Shown here piece after piece: positions 9,696 through 17,642 of a stretch of DNA of 64,000 nucleotides (its first letter is position 1; each line of letters begins with the position of its first letter). Below the pieces are notes generated by a model, which saw nothing but the letters and a program-made list of their open reading frames with translations, ran no database searches and was not told where the DNA came from. The position numbers and the translations under genes are program-made. Source of the stretch: Brachyspira alvinipulli ATCC 51933 (GTDB lineage Bacteria; Spirochaetota; Brachyspiria; Brachyspirales; Brachyspiraceae); NCBI RefSeq assembly GCF_000518245.1, contig NZ_KI912407.1, positions 162,241-226,240 on the forward strand, in the 5' to 3' direction.

Positions 9696-10622
9696 TCAAG
9701 TGTTCTGTCTAGAATGCTTTGAATGTTTAGGATGCTTAGCTATTTGCTTTTTCAAATGCGAAGAATCCACATGAGTATATATTTCTGTAGTGGTTATATC
9801 AGAATGTCCTAACATCCTTTGAACAGATCTCAAATCTGCTCCATGCTGTATCAAATGTGTAGCAAAACTATGTCTTAATGTATGAGGATAAATATTTTTT
9901 TCTATACCACTCTTTTTCATGGCTTCTTTAACTATTTTCCAAATACCAACTCTTGAAATTTTATCGCCTCTGAAGTTTAAAAATAATTCGCTAGTCTTTT
10001 TCCCTTTAACCATTATAACTCTGCTAGTTTGTATATATCTTTGCAAAATATCCAAGGCTCTGTCATTAATAGGCACTATTCTTTCTCTTTTACCCTTACC
10101 GCATATCTTCAAATATTTACCTTCAAAAAATATATCATCAATCTTTAAAGAACAAATTTCACTAACTCTTAAACCAGATGAATACATAAGTTCAAAAATA
10201 GCTTTATCTCTTAAGCCTTTATCTGTTTTCTCATTATGCACAGATAATAAATCATCTACTTCTGTTGCAGTAAGAGATTCAGGCAATACTCTTTTTAAAC
10301 GTATAACTTCTAAATTATCTGTAGGATTTTTAGAAATGTAATTCTCCATTACTAAAAATTTATATAAGTTAACTATGCTAACTTTATTTCTAGCTACAGT
10401 TCTTGATTTTGAACCTTGCTCCTTTCTTTCGCTAAGAAATTTCTCAATATCTTTTCTTGTGGCTTTTAGAATTGTCTTTTTATTCCTACTTAAAAAATCA
10501 AGATATATAACAATATCTCTTTTATAAGATTCCAAAGTATTTGATGACAAGCCTTTTTCTACAGCCTCATAGTTTAAATACATTGATAATATTTCTTGAT
10601 CTGAAACCTGTTTAACTGACAT
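9696..10622 (-). CDS. xerD: XerC/XerD-type tyrosine recombinase
   Basis: A 308-residue protein with the N-terminal SAM-like core-binding domain (residues ~8-90, LSSNTLESYKRDI) and the C-terminal catalytic domain. Catalytic residues are visible: Arg in YSSGLRVSEI, Lys in CGKGKRERIVP, His-x-x-Arg in HTLRHSFATH, His in LGHSDITTT and Tyr in EIYTH. Length and the ends of the domains match housekeeping XerD, which resolves chromosome dimers at dif with a partner recombinase. The C-terminal tail has extra His/Lys repeats (KHPKHSKHS). It lies in ordinary chromosome, far from the prophage. Confidence 0.9.
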   Translation of the reverse strand: MSVKQVSDQEILSMYLNYEAVEKGLSSNTLESYKRDIVIYLDFLSRNKKTILKATRKDIEKFLSERKEQGSKSRTVARNKVSIVNLYKFLVMENYISKNPTDNLEVIRLKRVLPESLTATEVDDLLSVHNEKTDKGLRDKAIFELMYSSGLRVSEICSLKIDDIFFEGKYLKICGKGKRERIVPINDRALDILQRYIQTSRVIMVKGKKTSELFLNFRGDKISRVGIWKIVKEAMKKSGIEKNIYPHTLRHSFATHLIQHGADLRSVQRMLGHSDITTTEIYTHVDSSHLKKQIAKHPKHSKHSRQNT

Positions 10623-10938
10623 TGAAATCTGCCTCTTAATTTAAGATATAATATACAAAATCAAGTTGACATTGATATTTAAGGATATTGTCAACTTAAA
10701 ATGATTATCGACAATATTTACTATTTATTTAAACATAATACATTACTTAATAAAAATATTACATTAACTAAACATAAAATTTAAAAGTGTAAACTTATTT
10801 AAAAATAATAAGATAATTATAAGTGATAATTTTTTTTAAATTAAAATGCTAAACATAAAAATTGAAAATCCATTTACTATACGTACAATTTTTTATTAGC
10901 AATAATAAATATAATAATCCCTCAGGGATACATATAAC

Positions 10939-11210
10939 TTAATTTATTAAGACGTAGGCAAGCATAGCAATAAAAATAAGCGAGCTGGAACATTACCGAA
11001 GGTACACAGTGTGTGAGTTAATTTATTAAGACGTAGGCAAGCATAGCAATAAAAATAAGCGAGCCGGAACATTACCGAAGGTACACAGTGTGTGAGTTAA
11101 TTTATTAAAACGTAGGCAAGCATAGCAATAAAAATAAGCGAGCCGGAACATTACCGAAGGTACACAGTGTGTGACTTAATTTATTAAGGCGTAGGCGAGC
11201 ATAGCAATAA
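10939..11210 (+). repeat. 79-bp tandem repeat (3.4 copies) abutting a start codon
   Basis: Copies begin at 10939, 11018, 11097 and 11176, a constant period of 79 bases. Each runs from TTAATTTATTAAGACGTAGG through AAGCGAGCYGGAACATTACC to CAGTGTGTGAG. The first three copies differ at only a few positions; the fourth is cut after about 34 bases, where AGCATAGCAATAA continues into ATG of the HisC-like gene. The rest of the 587-bp gap upstream (10623-10938) is AT-rich and shows nothing else. Confidence 0.95.
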
Positions 11211-12196
11211 TGAACAAAAAAATTTTTTTAGACAAAAATGAAAATCCATACAAGCCATCCAAAAACATTATTAAAGAGCTTGAAAAATTTGATGTAGATT
11301 CATTAAAACTTTTTCCTGAATTTATACCGGAAAAATTAGATAAAGAAATGTCAAAATACCTTAATATAGAAAACGAGAATATAATATCTGTTAATGGAAT
11401 GTATGAAGCATTTACATGCATAATAAACTCCTATGACAAATATAAAATATTTCTGCAGGAGCCTTACAGAGATCTATATACTAGAATATTAGAATATTGC
11501 AAAATTAATTATGATGTTATAGAGGCTAAAGAAGATTATAATATAAATCTCAAAAAAAACATAAGAAATAAAAACTCAATAATAATAACAAGCAATCCTA
11601 ATGCAGAAACCGGAATGTTTATAAACATAAAAGAAATAGAAAATTTTTTAAAGCATTATGAAGGTATTTATGTAATAGATGAATCATATATCAACTTTGC
11701 AGGTGAAAGTGCAATAAATTTAATTAACAACTATGACAACTTAATTATAATAAGATCTATAGCTCATTCGCATTCCATCTCAGGACTTAATATTAACTTT
11801 ATAGTTTCAAATAAAAATAATATAGAAAATATGTCCAAATTAAGACAAAAATATGGAATAAATAAAATATCAGAAACAATAGCTATAGCAGCTTTAAAAG
11901 ATAAAGAAACATCATATAAAAATATATTTGATATAGTATTAGAAAGAAACAGACTAGATACATTATTAAGTAAAGAAGGTTTTATAGTAATACCTTCAAG
12001 AGCGAATTTTCTTTTGATAAAACATGTAAATAAGGATTCAGATTTTATATATAATGAGCTGATAAAAAGAAGTATATTTGTAAAGCAATATAATAAAGAA
12101 AATATATTAGCAAATTTTTTAAGAGTTACAATATCAAGTCCTAAAATAAATAATATCCTTATTAATGAATTAAAAGCAATTGTAAATATTCAATAA
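11210..12196 (+). CDS. HisC/CobD-like fold-type I PLP protein lacking the catalytic lysine
   Basis: A 328-residue protein aligned by eye with histidinol-phosphate aminotransferase: opening LDKNENPYKPSKNI, SNPNAETG for the SNPNNPTG loop, DESYINFAGE for the PLP-ring Asp, and FLRVTIS for the substrate-carboxylate Arg. At the Schiff-base position, where the family reads RSxSKxxxLAGLRIG, it reads RSIAHSHSISGLNIN: His186 replaces the Lys and Asn194 the phosphate-binding Arg. The reading frame is intact, so this is not a frameshift. It should not act as an ordinary transaminase. No clear Shine-Dalgarno precedes the start, which lies at the end of the 79-bp repeat array. Confidence 0.8.
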   Translation: MNKKIFLDKNENPYKPSKNIIKELEKFDVDSLKLFPEFIPEKLDKEMSKYLNIENENIISVNGMYEAFTCIINSYDKYKIFLQEPYRDLYTRILEYCKINYDVIEAKEDYNINLKKNIRNKNSIIITSNPNAETGMFINIKEIENFLKHYEGIYVIDESYINFAGESAINLINNYDNLIIIRSIAHSHSISGLNINFIVSNKNNIENMSKLRQKYGINKISETIAIAALKDKETSYKNIFDIVLERNRLDTLLSKEGFIVIPSRANFLLIKHVNKDSDFIYNELIKRSIFVKQYNKENILANFLRVTISSPKINNILINELKAIVNIQ

Positions 12197-12256
12197 TTTA
12201 TCAAGCTGCAATATTTCTCATTATAAAAAATTAAATATAAAAATAATAAATAACTA

Positions 12257-12287
12257 TTGACATTGGAGTGCACTTCAATGTTATAAT
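12257..12287 (+). promoter_or_regulatory. MerR-type promoter with operator in a 19-bp spacer
   Basis: TTGACA (12257-12262) and TATAAT (12282-12287) are both perfect but 19 bases apart, and the spacer is filled by the near-perfect palindrome ACATTGGAGTG/CACTTCAATGT (12260-12281). An overlong spacer with a dyad centred in it is the hallmark of promoters activated by MerR-family regulators, including those of the AdhR/NmlR aldehyde-response group that control alcohol dehydrogenase genes. Confidence 0.8.
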
Positions 12288-12317
12288 AGTGTCATAATTA
12301 TAGAAAGGAGTTATTTT

Positions 12318-13403
12318 ATGTTATTGGATAAAAACTTAGAAGAAGCTAATTCAGGTAAAAGAATAAATGCTAAGGGTTATGCTGTTCATAGCAAAACAGA
12401 TACTTTTAAACCATTTGAGTTTTCAAGACATTCTATGGGAGATAATGATATTTTGATAGAAATAATGTATGCAGGAATATGTCATAGCGATATACACTCA
12501 GCTAGAAGCGAATGGCATGAAGGCATATACCCTATGGTTCCAGGACATGAAATTGCAGGCAAGGTTGTTGCTGTTGGTAAAAATGTTACTAAATTTAAAA
12601 TAGGAGATTATGCAGGTGTAGGATGTATGGTTAACTCATGCGGAGAATGTGAAGCATGTAAAAGAAGCCATGAACAATTCTGCGAAAGAGGACAAACAGT
12701 TCTTACTTATGATTGTAAAGATCATTTCCATAATGATGAACCTACTTATGGTGGTTATTCAAATAATATAGTAGTAAGCGAAAAATTTGCTATTACTGTA
12801 CCTAAAGATGCCCCAATGGAAAAAGTTGCTCCATTACTATGTGCTGGAATTACAACTTATTCTCCTCTGAAGTTTTCAGGTGTTAAAAAAGGCGATACAG
12901 TAGGTGTTGCTGGTTTCGGCGGACTTGGATCTATGGCTGTAAAATATGCTGTTAATATGGGTGCTGATGTATATGTATTTGCCCGCAATGATAAAAAGAA
13001 AAAAGAAGCATTAGAAATGGGAGCTAAAGATTTATTTACTTCTACAAAAGATATTAAAGTACGTTTTGATTTAATAATATCAACTATACCTACAGGATAT
13101 AATGTTAATGATTATGTAGATTTACTTAAATATGGCGGAGAAATGGCTATTGTAGGACTTCCTCCTGCCGAATTAAAACAAAGTATAGATTTAGCAAGAT
13201 TAATATTTGCAGGCGGTAAAAAAGTTTATGGTTCTATGATAGGCGGTATAAAAGAAACTCAAGAAATGCTTGATTTTTCATTAAAGCATAAAATATATCC
13301 AGAAACAGAAATTATATCTGCCAACCAAATAGATGAAGCATACAATAAACTTACAAGCGGGCAAGCTAAATTCAGATATGTAATAGATATGAAAACTCTA
13401 TAA
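12318..13403 (+). CDS. Zinc-dependent alcohol dehydrogenase (YahK/cinnamyl-alcohol-dehydrogenase type)
   Basis: A 361-residue medium-chain dehydrogenase. Catalytic zinc ligands are seen in GICHSDIH and GHEIAGKV; the structural zinc cysteines lie in NSCGECEACKRSHEQFC. The cofactor fold has GFGGLGSMAVKYA near residue 200, and NDKKKKEA after beta2 suggests NADP(H). The family reduces aldehydes to alcohols in the cytoplasm. AAAGGAG precedes the ATG by 8 bases, and the upstream MerR-type promoter fits induction by reactive aldehydes or electrophiles. It is a single-gene transcript ending at a strong terminator. Confidence 0.92.
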   Translation: MLLDKNLEEANSGKRINAKGYAVHSKTDTFKPFEFSRHSMGDNDILIEIMYAGICHSDIHSARSEWHEGIYPMVPGHEIAGKVVAVGKNVTKFKIGDYAGVGCMVNSCGECEACKRSHEQFCERGQTVLTYDCKDHFHNDEPTYGGYSNNIVVSEKFAITVPKDAPMEKVAPLLCAGITTYSPLKFSGVKKGDTVGVAGFGGLGSMAVKYAVNMGADVYVFARNDKKKKEALEMGAKDLFTSTKDIKVRFDLIISTIPTGYNVNDYVDLLKYGGEMAIVGLPPAELKQSIDLARLIFAGGKKVYGSMIGGIKETQEMLDFSLKHKIYPETEIISANQIDEAYNKLTSGQAKFRYVIDMKTL

Positions 13404-13437
13404 AAATTAATACATTCTCAAAAACAAAAACTTTTAT

Positions 13438-13470
13438 GCAATAGGGTATTTTATTACTCTATTGCTTTAT
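13438..13470 (+). terminator. Rho-independent terminator of the alcohol dehydrogenase
   Basis: Stem GCAATAGGGTA / TACTCTATTGC (one mismatch) with a short loop, followed by TTTATTATTTT. Confidence 0.8.
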
Positions 13471-13518
13471 TATTTTATACTATTAACAAAACAGTAAAAA
13501 AATATATAATATAAATAT

Positions 13519-14604
13519 ATGATTAATATAAATAATAAATATTTAAATATTATTACAAATAATAACAAGTCTCAAATAAAAGACGGTGATGTAGTAAGAT
13601 ATTCTGTAATGCGTAAACTTGACTCTGATAAAGCATTGATAAATATTATGGGTAATAAAGTTATAGCATTATTCAAAAATGGAATAACAGAAAAAGGTTT
13701 TGCATTAGTGTCTAAAAAAAATGGTGAAATAACCTTAACTATCTTAAAAGATGCAAGCAGCATTAAAGAAGCAAGAGAAAATATTAACAATCAGAAAAAC
13801 GCAGAAGTAACAGTTAACATAAATACAGAAAAATCAGAAACTGCATCTATTCTAGCTCAAAGAGGTGTAAAGCCTAGTTATGAAAATATTAAATATTTTG
13901 AAACAATATTAAAATATCTTCCAGACTTAGATATTAACAAAAAAAAGTTCATATTAAATGCGATGTCTAATGGTGTATATTTAACGGTAGAAGAAATAAA
14001 CACTTTAGGAAATATTTTTAAAAAATTTAATGACATTATAAGCGTCATAAAAAACTCTAACAAAAATAACGAAACAGCCGAAATATTACTAATGCTTGCT
14101 GACAACGTTTTGCAGCAAAATGATAAGGAAAAATTAGATAACTATATATCTACAAATGCTAATTTTGGTATATGGTTTATGCTCTTTGATATGCTTCATA
14201 GTGAATTATCCTCTGATAGTTCTAATATGCTGAAGCTGCTTTTAAAAATACTATCTGCCAATAAAAGAAATAGGAGTCTAAAAGAGTCTTCATTTATGAT
14301 TCCTATACCATTTATGATAGATGGAGAAATAAAAGATGTACTTCTTTATATAAGCGGCAGCGAAGAAAAAAGAACTAACAAACAATTTACTTTTATAGCT
14401 TATGATGATGACAAAGAGCTATGTCAAATATCTATATCAAAAAATAATGATAATAAGTATTTGATATGTATTAGATTTTTTGATGAAAAGTTATATAATA
14501 AATGCAATAATATCAGAGAAAATATAGAAAGAGATTTAACTAACTTTGATAATATAAAATTAGAAATAAATTATATTAATAATGGCGGAAAAAACAATGA
14601 ATAA
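13519..14604 (+). CDS. Hypothetical protein, possibly FliK-like, ahead of FlhX
   Basis: A 361-residue protein with no signal peptide or membrane helix. The N-terminus (residues 20-80) is a beta-rich segment (VVRYSVMRKLDSDKALINI); the middle is helical; the C-terminal ~100 residues hold another beta-rich module (SFMIPIPFMIDGEIKDVLLYI...). This N-linker-C layout, and the overlap of its end with a gene for a free FlhB C-terminal domain (FlhX), match the FliK-like partner often found beside FlhX genes. That assignment rests on context and architecture, not on a clear motif. The 3' end overlaps the FlhX gene by 23 bases, indicating translational coupling. Confidence 0.6.
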   Translation: MININNKYLNIITNNNKSQIKDGDVVRYSVMRKLDSDKALINIMGNKVIALFKNGITEKGFALVSKKNGEITLTILKDASSIKEARENINNQKNAEVTVNINTEKSETASILAQRGVKPSYENIKYFETILKYLPDLDINKKKFILNAMSNGVYLTVEEINTLGNIFKKFNDIISVIKNSNKNNETAEILLMLADNVLQQNDKEKLDNYISTNANFGIWFMLFDMLHSELSSDSSNMLKLLLKILSANKRNRSLKESSFMIPIPFMIDGEIKDVLLYISGSEEKRTNKQFTFIAYDDDKELCQISISKNNDNKYLICIRFFDEKLYNKCNNIRENIERDLTNFDNIKLEINYINNGGKNNE

Positions 14605-14857
14605 AAAAATTGAAAATGCTGTGGCTCTTCTCTATAATAAAGAAATACATCATGCTCCTGTTGTTATATCTAAAGGCAGTAATTTCTTAGCAAAAAGAAT
14701 GGTTGATATAGCAAAAAAAAATAAAGTGCCTGTTGTTTCAGATGAAGAAACAGCTAATAGTTTAATGCATTTAGATATAGGAGAGGAAATACCTTATTCA
14801 CTTTATGAGGCTGTAAGCATTATATTAAAACATATATATAAATTAAAGGCAGAGTGA
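14582..14857 (+). CDS. FlhB C-terminal-domain homologue (FlhX type)
   Basis: A 91-residue protein matching only the cytoplasmic tail of the flagellar export gate protein FlhB/EscU. It has AVALLYNKEIHHAPVVISKG, MVDIAKKNKVPVV (FlhB: IAxxxxVPVxE) and the ending IGEEIPYSLYEAVSIIL. The autocleavage NPTH motif lies outside or is absent, as in other stand-alone FlhX proteins. These can partly replace the FlhB tail in substrate-specificity switching; the role here is inferred. It starts inside the end of the FliK-like gene and is followed 4 bases later by an HD-GYP-like gene. Confidence 0.85.
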   Translation: MAEKTMNKKIENAVALLYNKEIHHAPVVISKGSNFLAKRMVDIAKKNKVPVVSDEETANSLMHLDIGEEIPYSLYEAVSIILKHIYKLKAE

Positions 14858-14861
14858 AACG

Positions 14862-16091
14862 ATGGGAAATTTAACTAGCATAAAAACTCAAGATATAAAA
14901 ACTAAAGCTGAAAAAAAAGATGTTTATTTAGATAATGATTTTCTTGCTATTACAGGATATATAGATATCAAAGAAGAAGATATAAAAAGATTAAATAAAT
15001 GGAATATAGAAGAAATATATGTTGAAGATAATAGCTCTATATCTATAGATACCAAATCAGCTGCAGACTTTGATAAATTCTTAAGAGAATATAAAGTATT
15101 CAAAAAAATATATTTAAATATAATCAAAAAAGTAAAAAATAATCTAGGTAATTATAAAAATAATAATATAGTAAATATTAATGAACTTAATGAAATTATA
15201 GATGAAATACTTGATATTATGAATAGAAATTTAAATAGCGTATTGCAGCTTTTTAATTTAAGTGGTTTACCAAAAGTAGAAGAATATTATATAAGATCTT
15301 TAAATGTATCCATGATATCAATGATTATTGGGCGTTCAATGAAATTCTCTGAGAGCAGAGTAAAAAGGTTGGGAGTTGGTGCTATGCTTTATGATATAGG
15401 ATTAACCAAAGTACCTGACAAAATATTAGGAAAGCTAGGAAAATTCACAACAGATGAATATAACGAAATAAAAAAACATACAGTTTACGGCTATAAAATC
15501 ATGAAAACTAATTTTAGATTTGATGATGAAGTAGCTATGATATCTCTTGCACATCATGAATTTTTTAACGGTAAAGGTTATCCTAGAGGACTAGTAGGAA
15601 ATCAAATACATTTATATGCCAAAATTGTAGCAATAGCCCATTCAGTAGAAAAAATGCTAAAAAGCAATAGATTTGAAAGTTATAAACAAAAAGGACATGA
15701 ACATAAATCTACTTTTAGCTTAATGCTTGAAAAAAGTTCTGAAAATAAAAAGAAAGATGTATTTTTATCAGATGCTGTTAGAGAGATTATGCATGGTGCT
15801 AATACAAAATATGATCCTACTATATCAAAAACTTTTGTAAGTATATTCACCGTTTATCCTATAGGATGTATTGTAATTTTAAATGATAATAGAAAGGGAT
15901 TAGTTTTTGCTACAAATCCTAATTTTCCTATAAGACCAATAATAAAAATAGTCTCCAATGAAAATGGAGAATTAATAAATGATGGAGAAACTATTAATTT
16001 ATTAGAAACTAATAAATTATTTATAGTTGCTGTAGATAAAGATCATAATTTCTTAGAGGAGGTAAAAACCAAAATATTTGAAACAGAATAA
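14862..16091 (+). CDS. HD-GYP-like protein with degenerate metal site
   Basis: A 409-residue protein. The HD-GYP core spans residues ~145-280: MLYDIGLTKVPDKILGK, KKHTVYGYKIM, and AHHEFFNGKGYPRGL with intact GYP. The HD dyad itself reads Y177-D178, so the first metal-binding His is lost, and the later Asp (family VxDxFDAL) is replaced in VAIAHSVEKML. Catalysis of cyclic-di-GMP breakdown is therefore doubtful; a receptor or scaffold role is possible. An N-terminal ~120-residue segment and a C-terminal extension of ~100 residues have no recognised domain. It is in the FliK-like/FlhX/YraN operon, which hints at a motility link. Confidence 0.8.
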   Translation: MGNLTSIKTQDIKTKAEKKDVYLDNDFLAITGYIDIKEEDIKRLNKWNIEEIYVEDNSSISIDTKSAADFDKFLREYKVFKKIYLNIIKKVKNNLGNYKNNNIVNINELNEIIDEILDIMNRNLNSVLQLFNLSGLPKVEEYYIRSLNVSMISMIIGRSMKFSESRVKRLGVGAMLYDIGLTKVPDKILGKLGKFTTDEYNEIKKHTVYGYKIMKTNFRFDDEVAMISLAHHEFFNGKGYPRGLVGNQIHLYAKIVAIAHSVEKMLKSNRFESYKQKGHEHKSTFSLMLEKSSENKKKDVFLSDAVREIMHGANTKYDPTISKTFVSIFTVYPIGCIVILNDNRKGLVFATNPNFPIRPIIKIVSNENGELINDGETINLLETNKLFIVAVDKDHNFLEEVKTKIFETE

Positions 16092-16106
16092 AAGTAATAT
16101 TAAAAG

Positions 16107-16472
16107 ATGACTAATAAAAAAACTATAGGCAATCTAGGAGAGGATATTGCCTTAAGATATCTTGAGAATATGGGATTTACTCTATTAGAAAAAAACTTTA
16201 GAGCTAAAAACACCAGAGGCGAGATAGATTTAATAATGACAAAAGGAGTTGTTATTGTGTTTATAGAAGTAAAATATCGAAGACAAGGAAGTTTTGGATA
16301 TGCAGCTTATTCTATATCTGAGCGAAAAAAGAAAAAGCTCTATAATACAGCTGAAGAATACTTAATTTCTAAAGGATTAGGTCTTAACCAAAAATGTTCT
16401 TTTGGGGCAGTTTTAATAGACGATACCCACCATCAAAGAGAAATATCTTATATAGAAGATATATTTATTTAG
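16107..16472 (+). CDS. yraN: YraN family endonuclease-fold protein (UPF0102)
   Basis: A 121-residue protein with the full UPF0102 pattern: GNLGEDIALRYLENMGF, then GEIDLIM with the acidic residue, VFIEVKYR (the E-x-K pair of the restriction-endonuclease-like fold) and the ERKKKKLYNTAEEYL helix. The family is predicted to be a Holliday-junction-resolvase-like nuclease; its exact role is not established. It follows the HD-GYP-like gene by 15 bases in the same operon. Confidence 0.9.
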   Translation: MTNKKTIGNLGEDIALRYLENMGFTLLEKNFRAKNTRGEIDLIMTKGVVIVFIEVKYRRQGSFGYAAYSISERKKKKLYNTAEEYLISKGLGLNQKCSFGAVLIDDTHHQREISYIEDIFI

Positions 16473-16482
16473 GGGTATTATC

Positions 16483-16611
16483 ATGAAAACAGCAGTAAAA
16501 ATTAATCCTGAAAAAATAGATCTATATAAGAAAAAGTTAAAAGATGAAAAATACATTAATAAAGCTATAGAAAGATTGGCAGGGCACTTAATAAGTGCAG
16601 TAATAGATTAA
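16483..16611 (+). CDS. Small 42-residue protein, unknown
   Basis: ATG 16483 follows a purine-rich AGGGGT 8 bases upstream and opens a 42-codon frame (MKTAVKINPEKIDLYKKKLK ... ISAVID) that fills the gap between yraN and the KpsF gene in the same direction. It is basic and helical with an ordinary ending (ERLAGHLISAVID), and codon use resembles its neighbours. No family is recognised. Confidence 0.55.
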   Translation: MKTAVKINPEKIDLYKKKLKDEKYINKAIERLAGHLISAVID

Positions 16612-16638
16612 AATACAATAAGGTAAATAAAAACTTAT

Positions 16639-17604
16639 ATGAATATAATAGAACGTGGAAAAACTACTCTTTTACTTGAAAGTGAAAACTTAAAAAAATT
16701 ATCTGATAATTTGGACAGTAATTTTGAAAATGCTGTAAAAGAGTTGTTTAAAATAAGTGGCAGAGTTATAACTTCCGGAGTTGGCAAAAGCGGACATATT
16801 GCAAGAAAAGCAGCTGCTACTTTTGCCTCCACAGGAACACCAAGTTTTTTTGTTGATCCAAATGAGTGTATGCATGGTGATTTCGGAATGATAACAAAAA
16901 CAGACTGCTGTATATTATATTCTAAAGGCGGAGAATCAAGAGAAATAATAGAGCTTGTTAATTGGCTATGCAGACAAAATATACCATACATAGCAATTAC
17001 AAATGAAATAGATTCAACCTTATCTAAAAATGCAAAAATAACACTGCTTACATATGTAGAAGAAGAGGCTTGTCCTTTAAAACTAGCTCCCACTGTGAGC
17101 ACAACAGCTTCTCTTGCTTTATCAGATGCTTTGGCCACTGCTTTAATGGAATTAAGAGGATTTAAAGCAGAAGATTTTGCTGTATTTCATCCTGGCGGAA
17201 GTTTAGGAAGACAATTAGCAAAGGTTAAATCTATTATGCATACTGACAATCTTCCTATAATTAATCTTACAACTACATTACAAGAAGCATTATTTAAAAT
17301 AATAGAGTGCAAACTTGGAATAGCTATAGTTGTAGATGATAATAACATATTAAAAGGAGTAATCGTAGACGGAGATTTAAAAAGATTACTCATAAAGAAT
17401 AATGATATACAAAATATACTATCTCAAGAAGTACAAAATATAATGAATACTTCCCCAAAATTTATTTATGAAGATACTTTAATTGGTGAAGCACTTCATA
17501 TGATGGAAGGCAAAATAACAAATTTAATCGTTGTTGAAGAAAATACAAATAAACCTATAGGTATTGTTCATATACATGATATTCTAAAAATAAAAGCATT
17601 TTAA
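16639..17604 (+). CDS. kdsD: D-arabinose 5-phosphate isomerase (KpsF/GutQ family)
   Basis: A 321-residue protein with a SIS sugar-isomerase domain (residues ~30-180: VITSGVGKSGHIARKAAATFASTGTP, GDFGMI, SKGGESREI, LAPTVSTTASLALSDALA) followed by two CBS domains (~200-320). This is the family that converts ribulose 5-phosphate to arabinose 5-phosphate for KDO synthesis. Length and the FAVFHPGGSLGRQL motif are typical. No other KDO genes are next to it. Sorbitol-type GutQ function cannot be excluded by sequence. Confidence 0.9.
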   Translation: MNIIERGKTTLLLESENLKKLSDNLDSNFENAVKELFKISGRVITSGVGKSGHIARKAAATFASTGTPSFFVDPNECMHGDFGMITKTDCCILYSKGGESREIIELVNWLCRQNIPYIAITNEIDSTLSKNAKITLLTYVEEEACPLKLAPTVSTTASLALSDALATALMELRGFKAEDFAVFHPGGSLGRQLAKVKSIMHTDNLPIINLTTTLQEALFKIIECKLGIAIVVDDNNILKGVIVDGDLKRLLIKNNDIQNILSQEVQNIMNTSPKFIYEDTLIGEALHMMEGKITNLIVVEENTNKPIGIVHIHDILKIKAF

Positions 17605-17642
17605 ATAAATTTACTTTTCATAAAAATGCTTGTTATAATAAT

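Noticed and set aside
9696..10622. Prophage integrase
   Set aside because: The recombinase has the housekeeping XerD length and motifs and is 38 kb from the prophage, with no phage genes around it.
10939..11210. CRISPR array
   Set aside because: The 79-bp units are contiguous copies with no variable spacers and no cas genes nearby.
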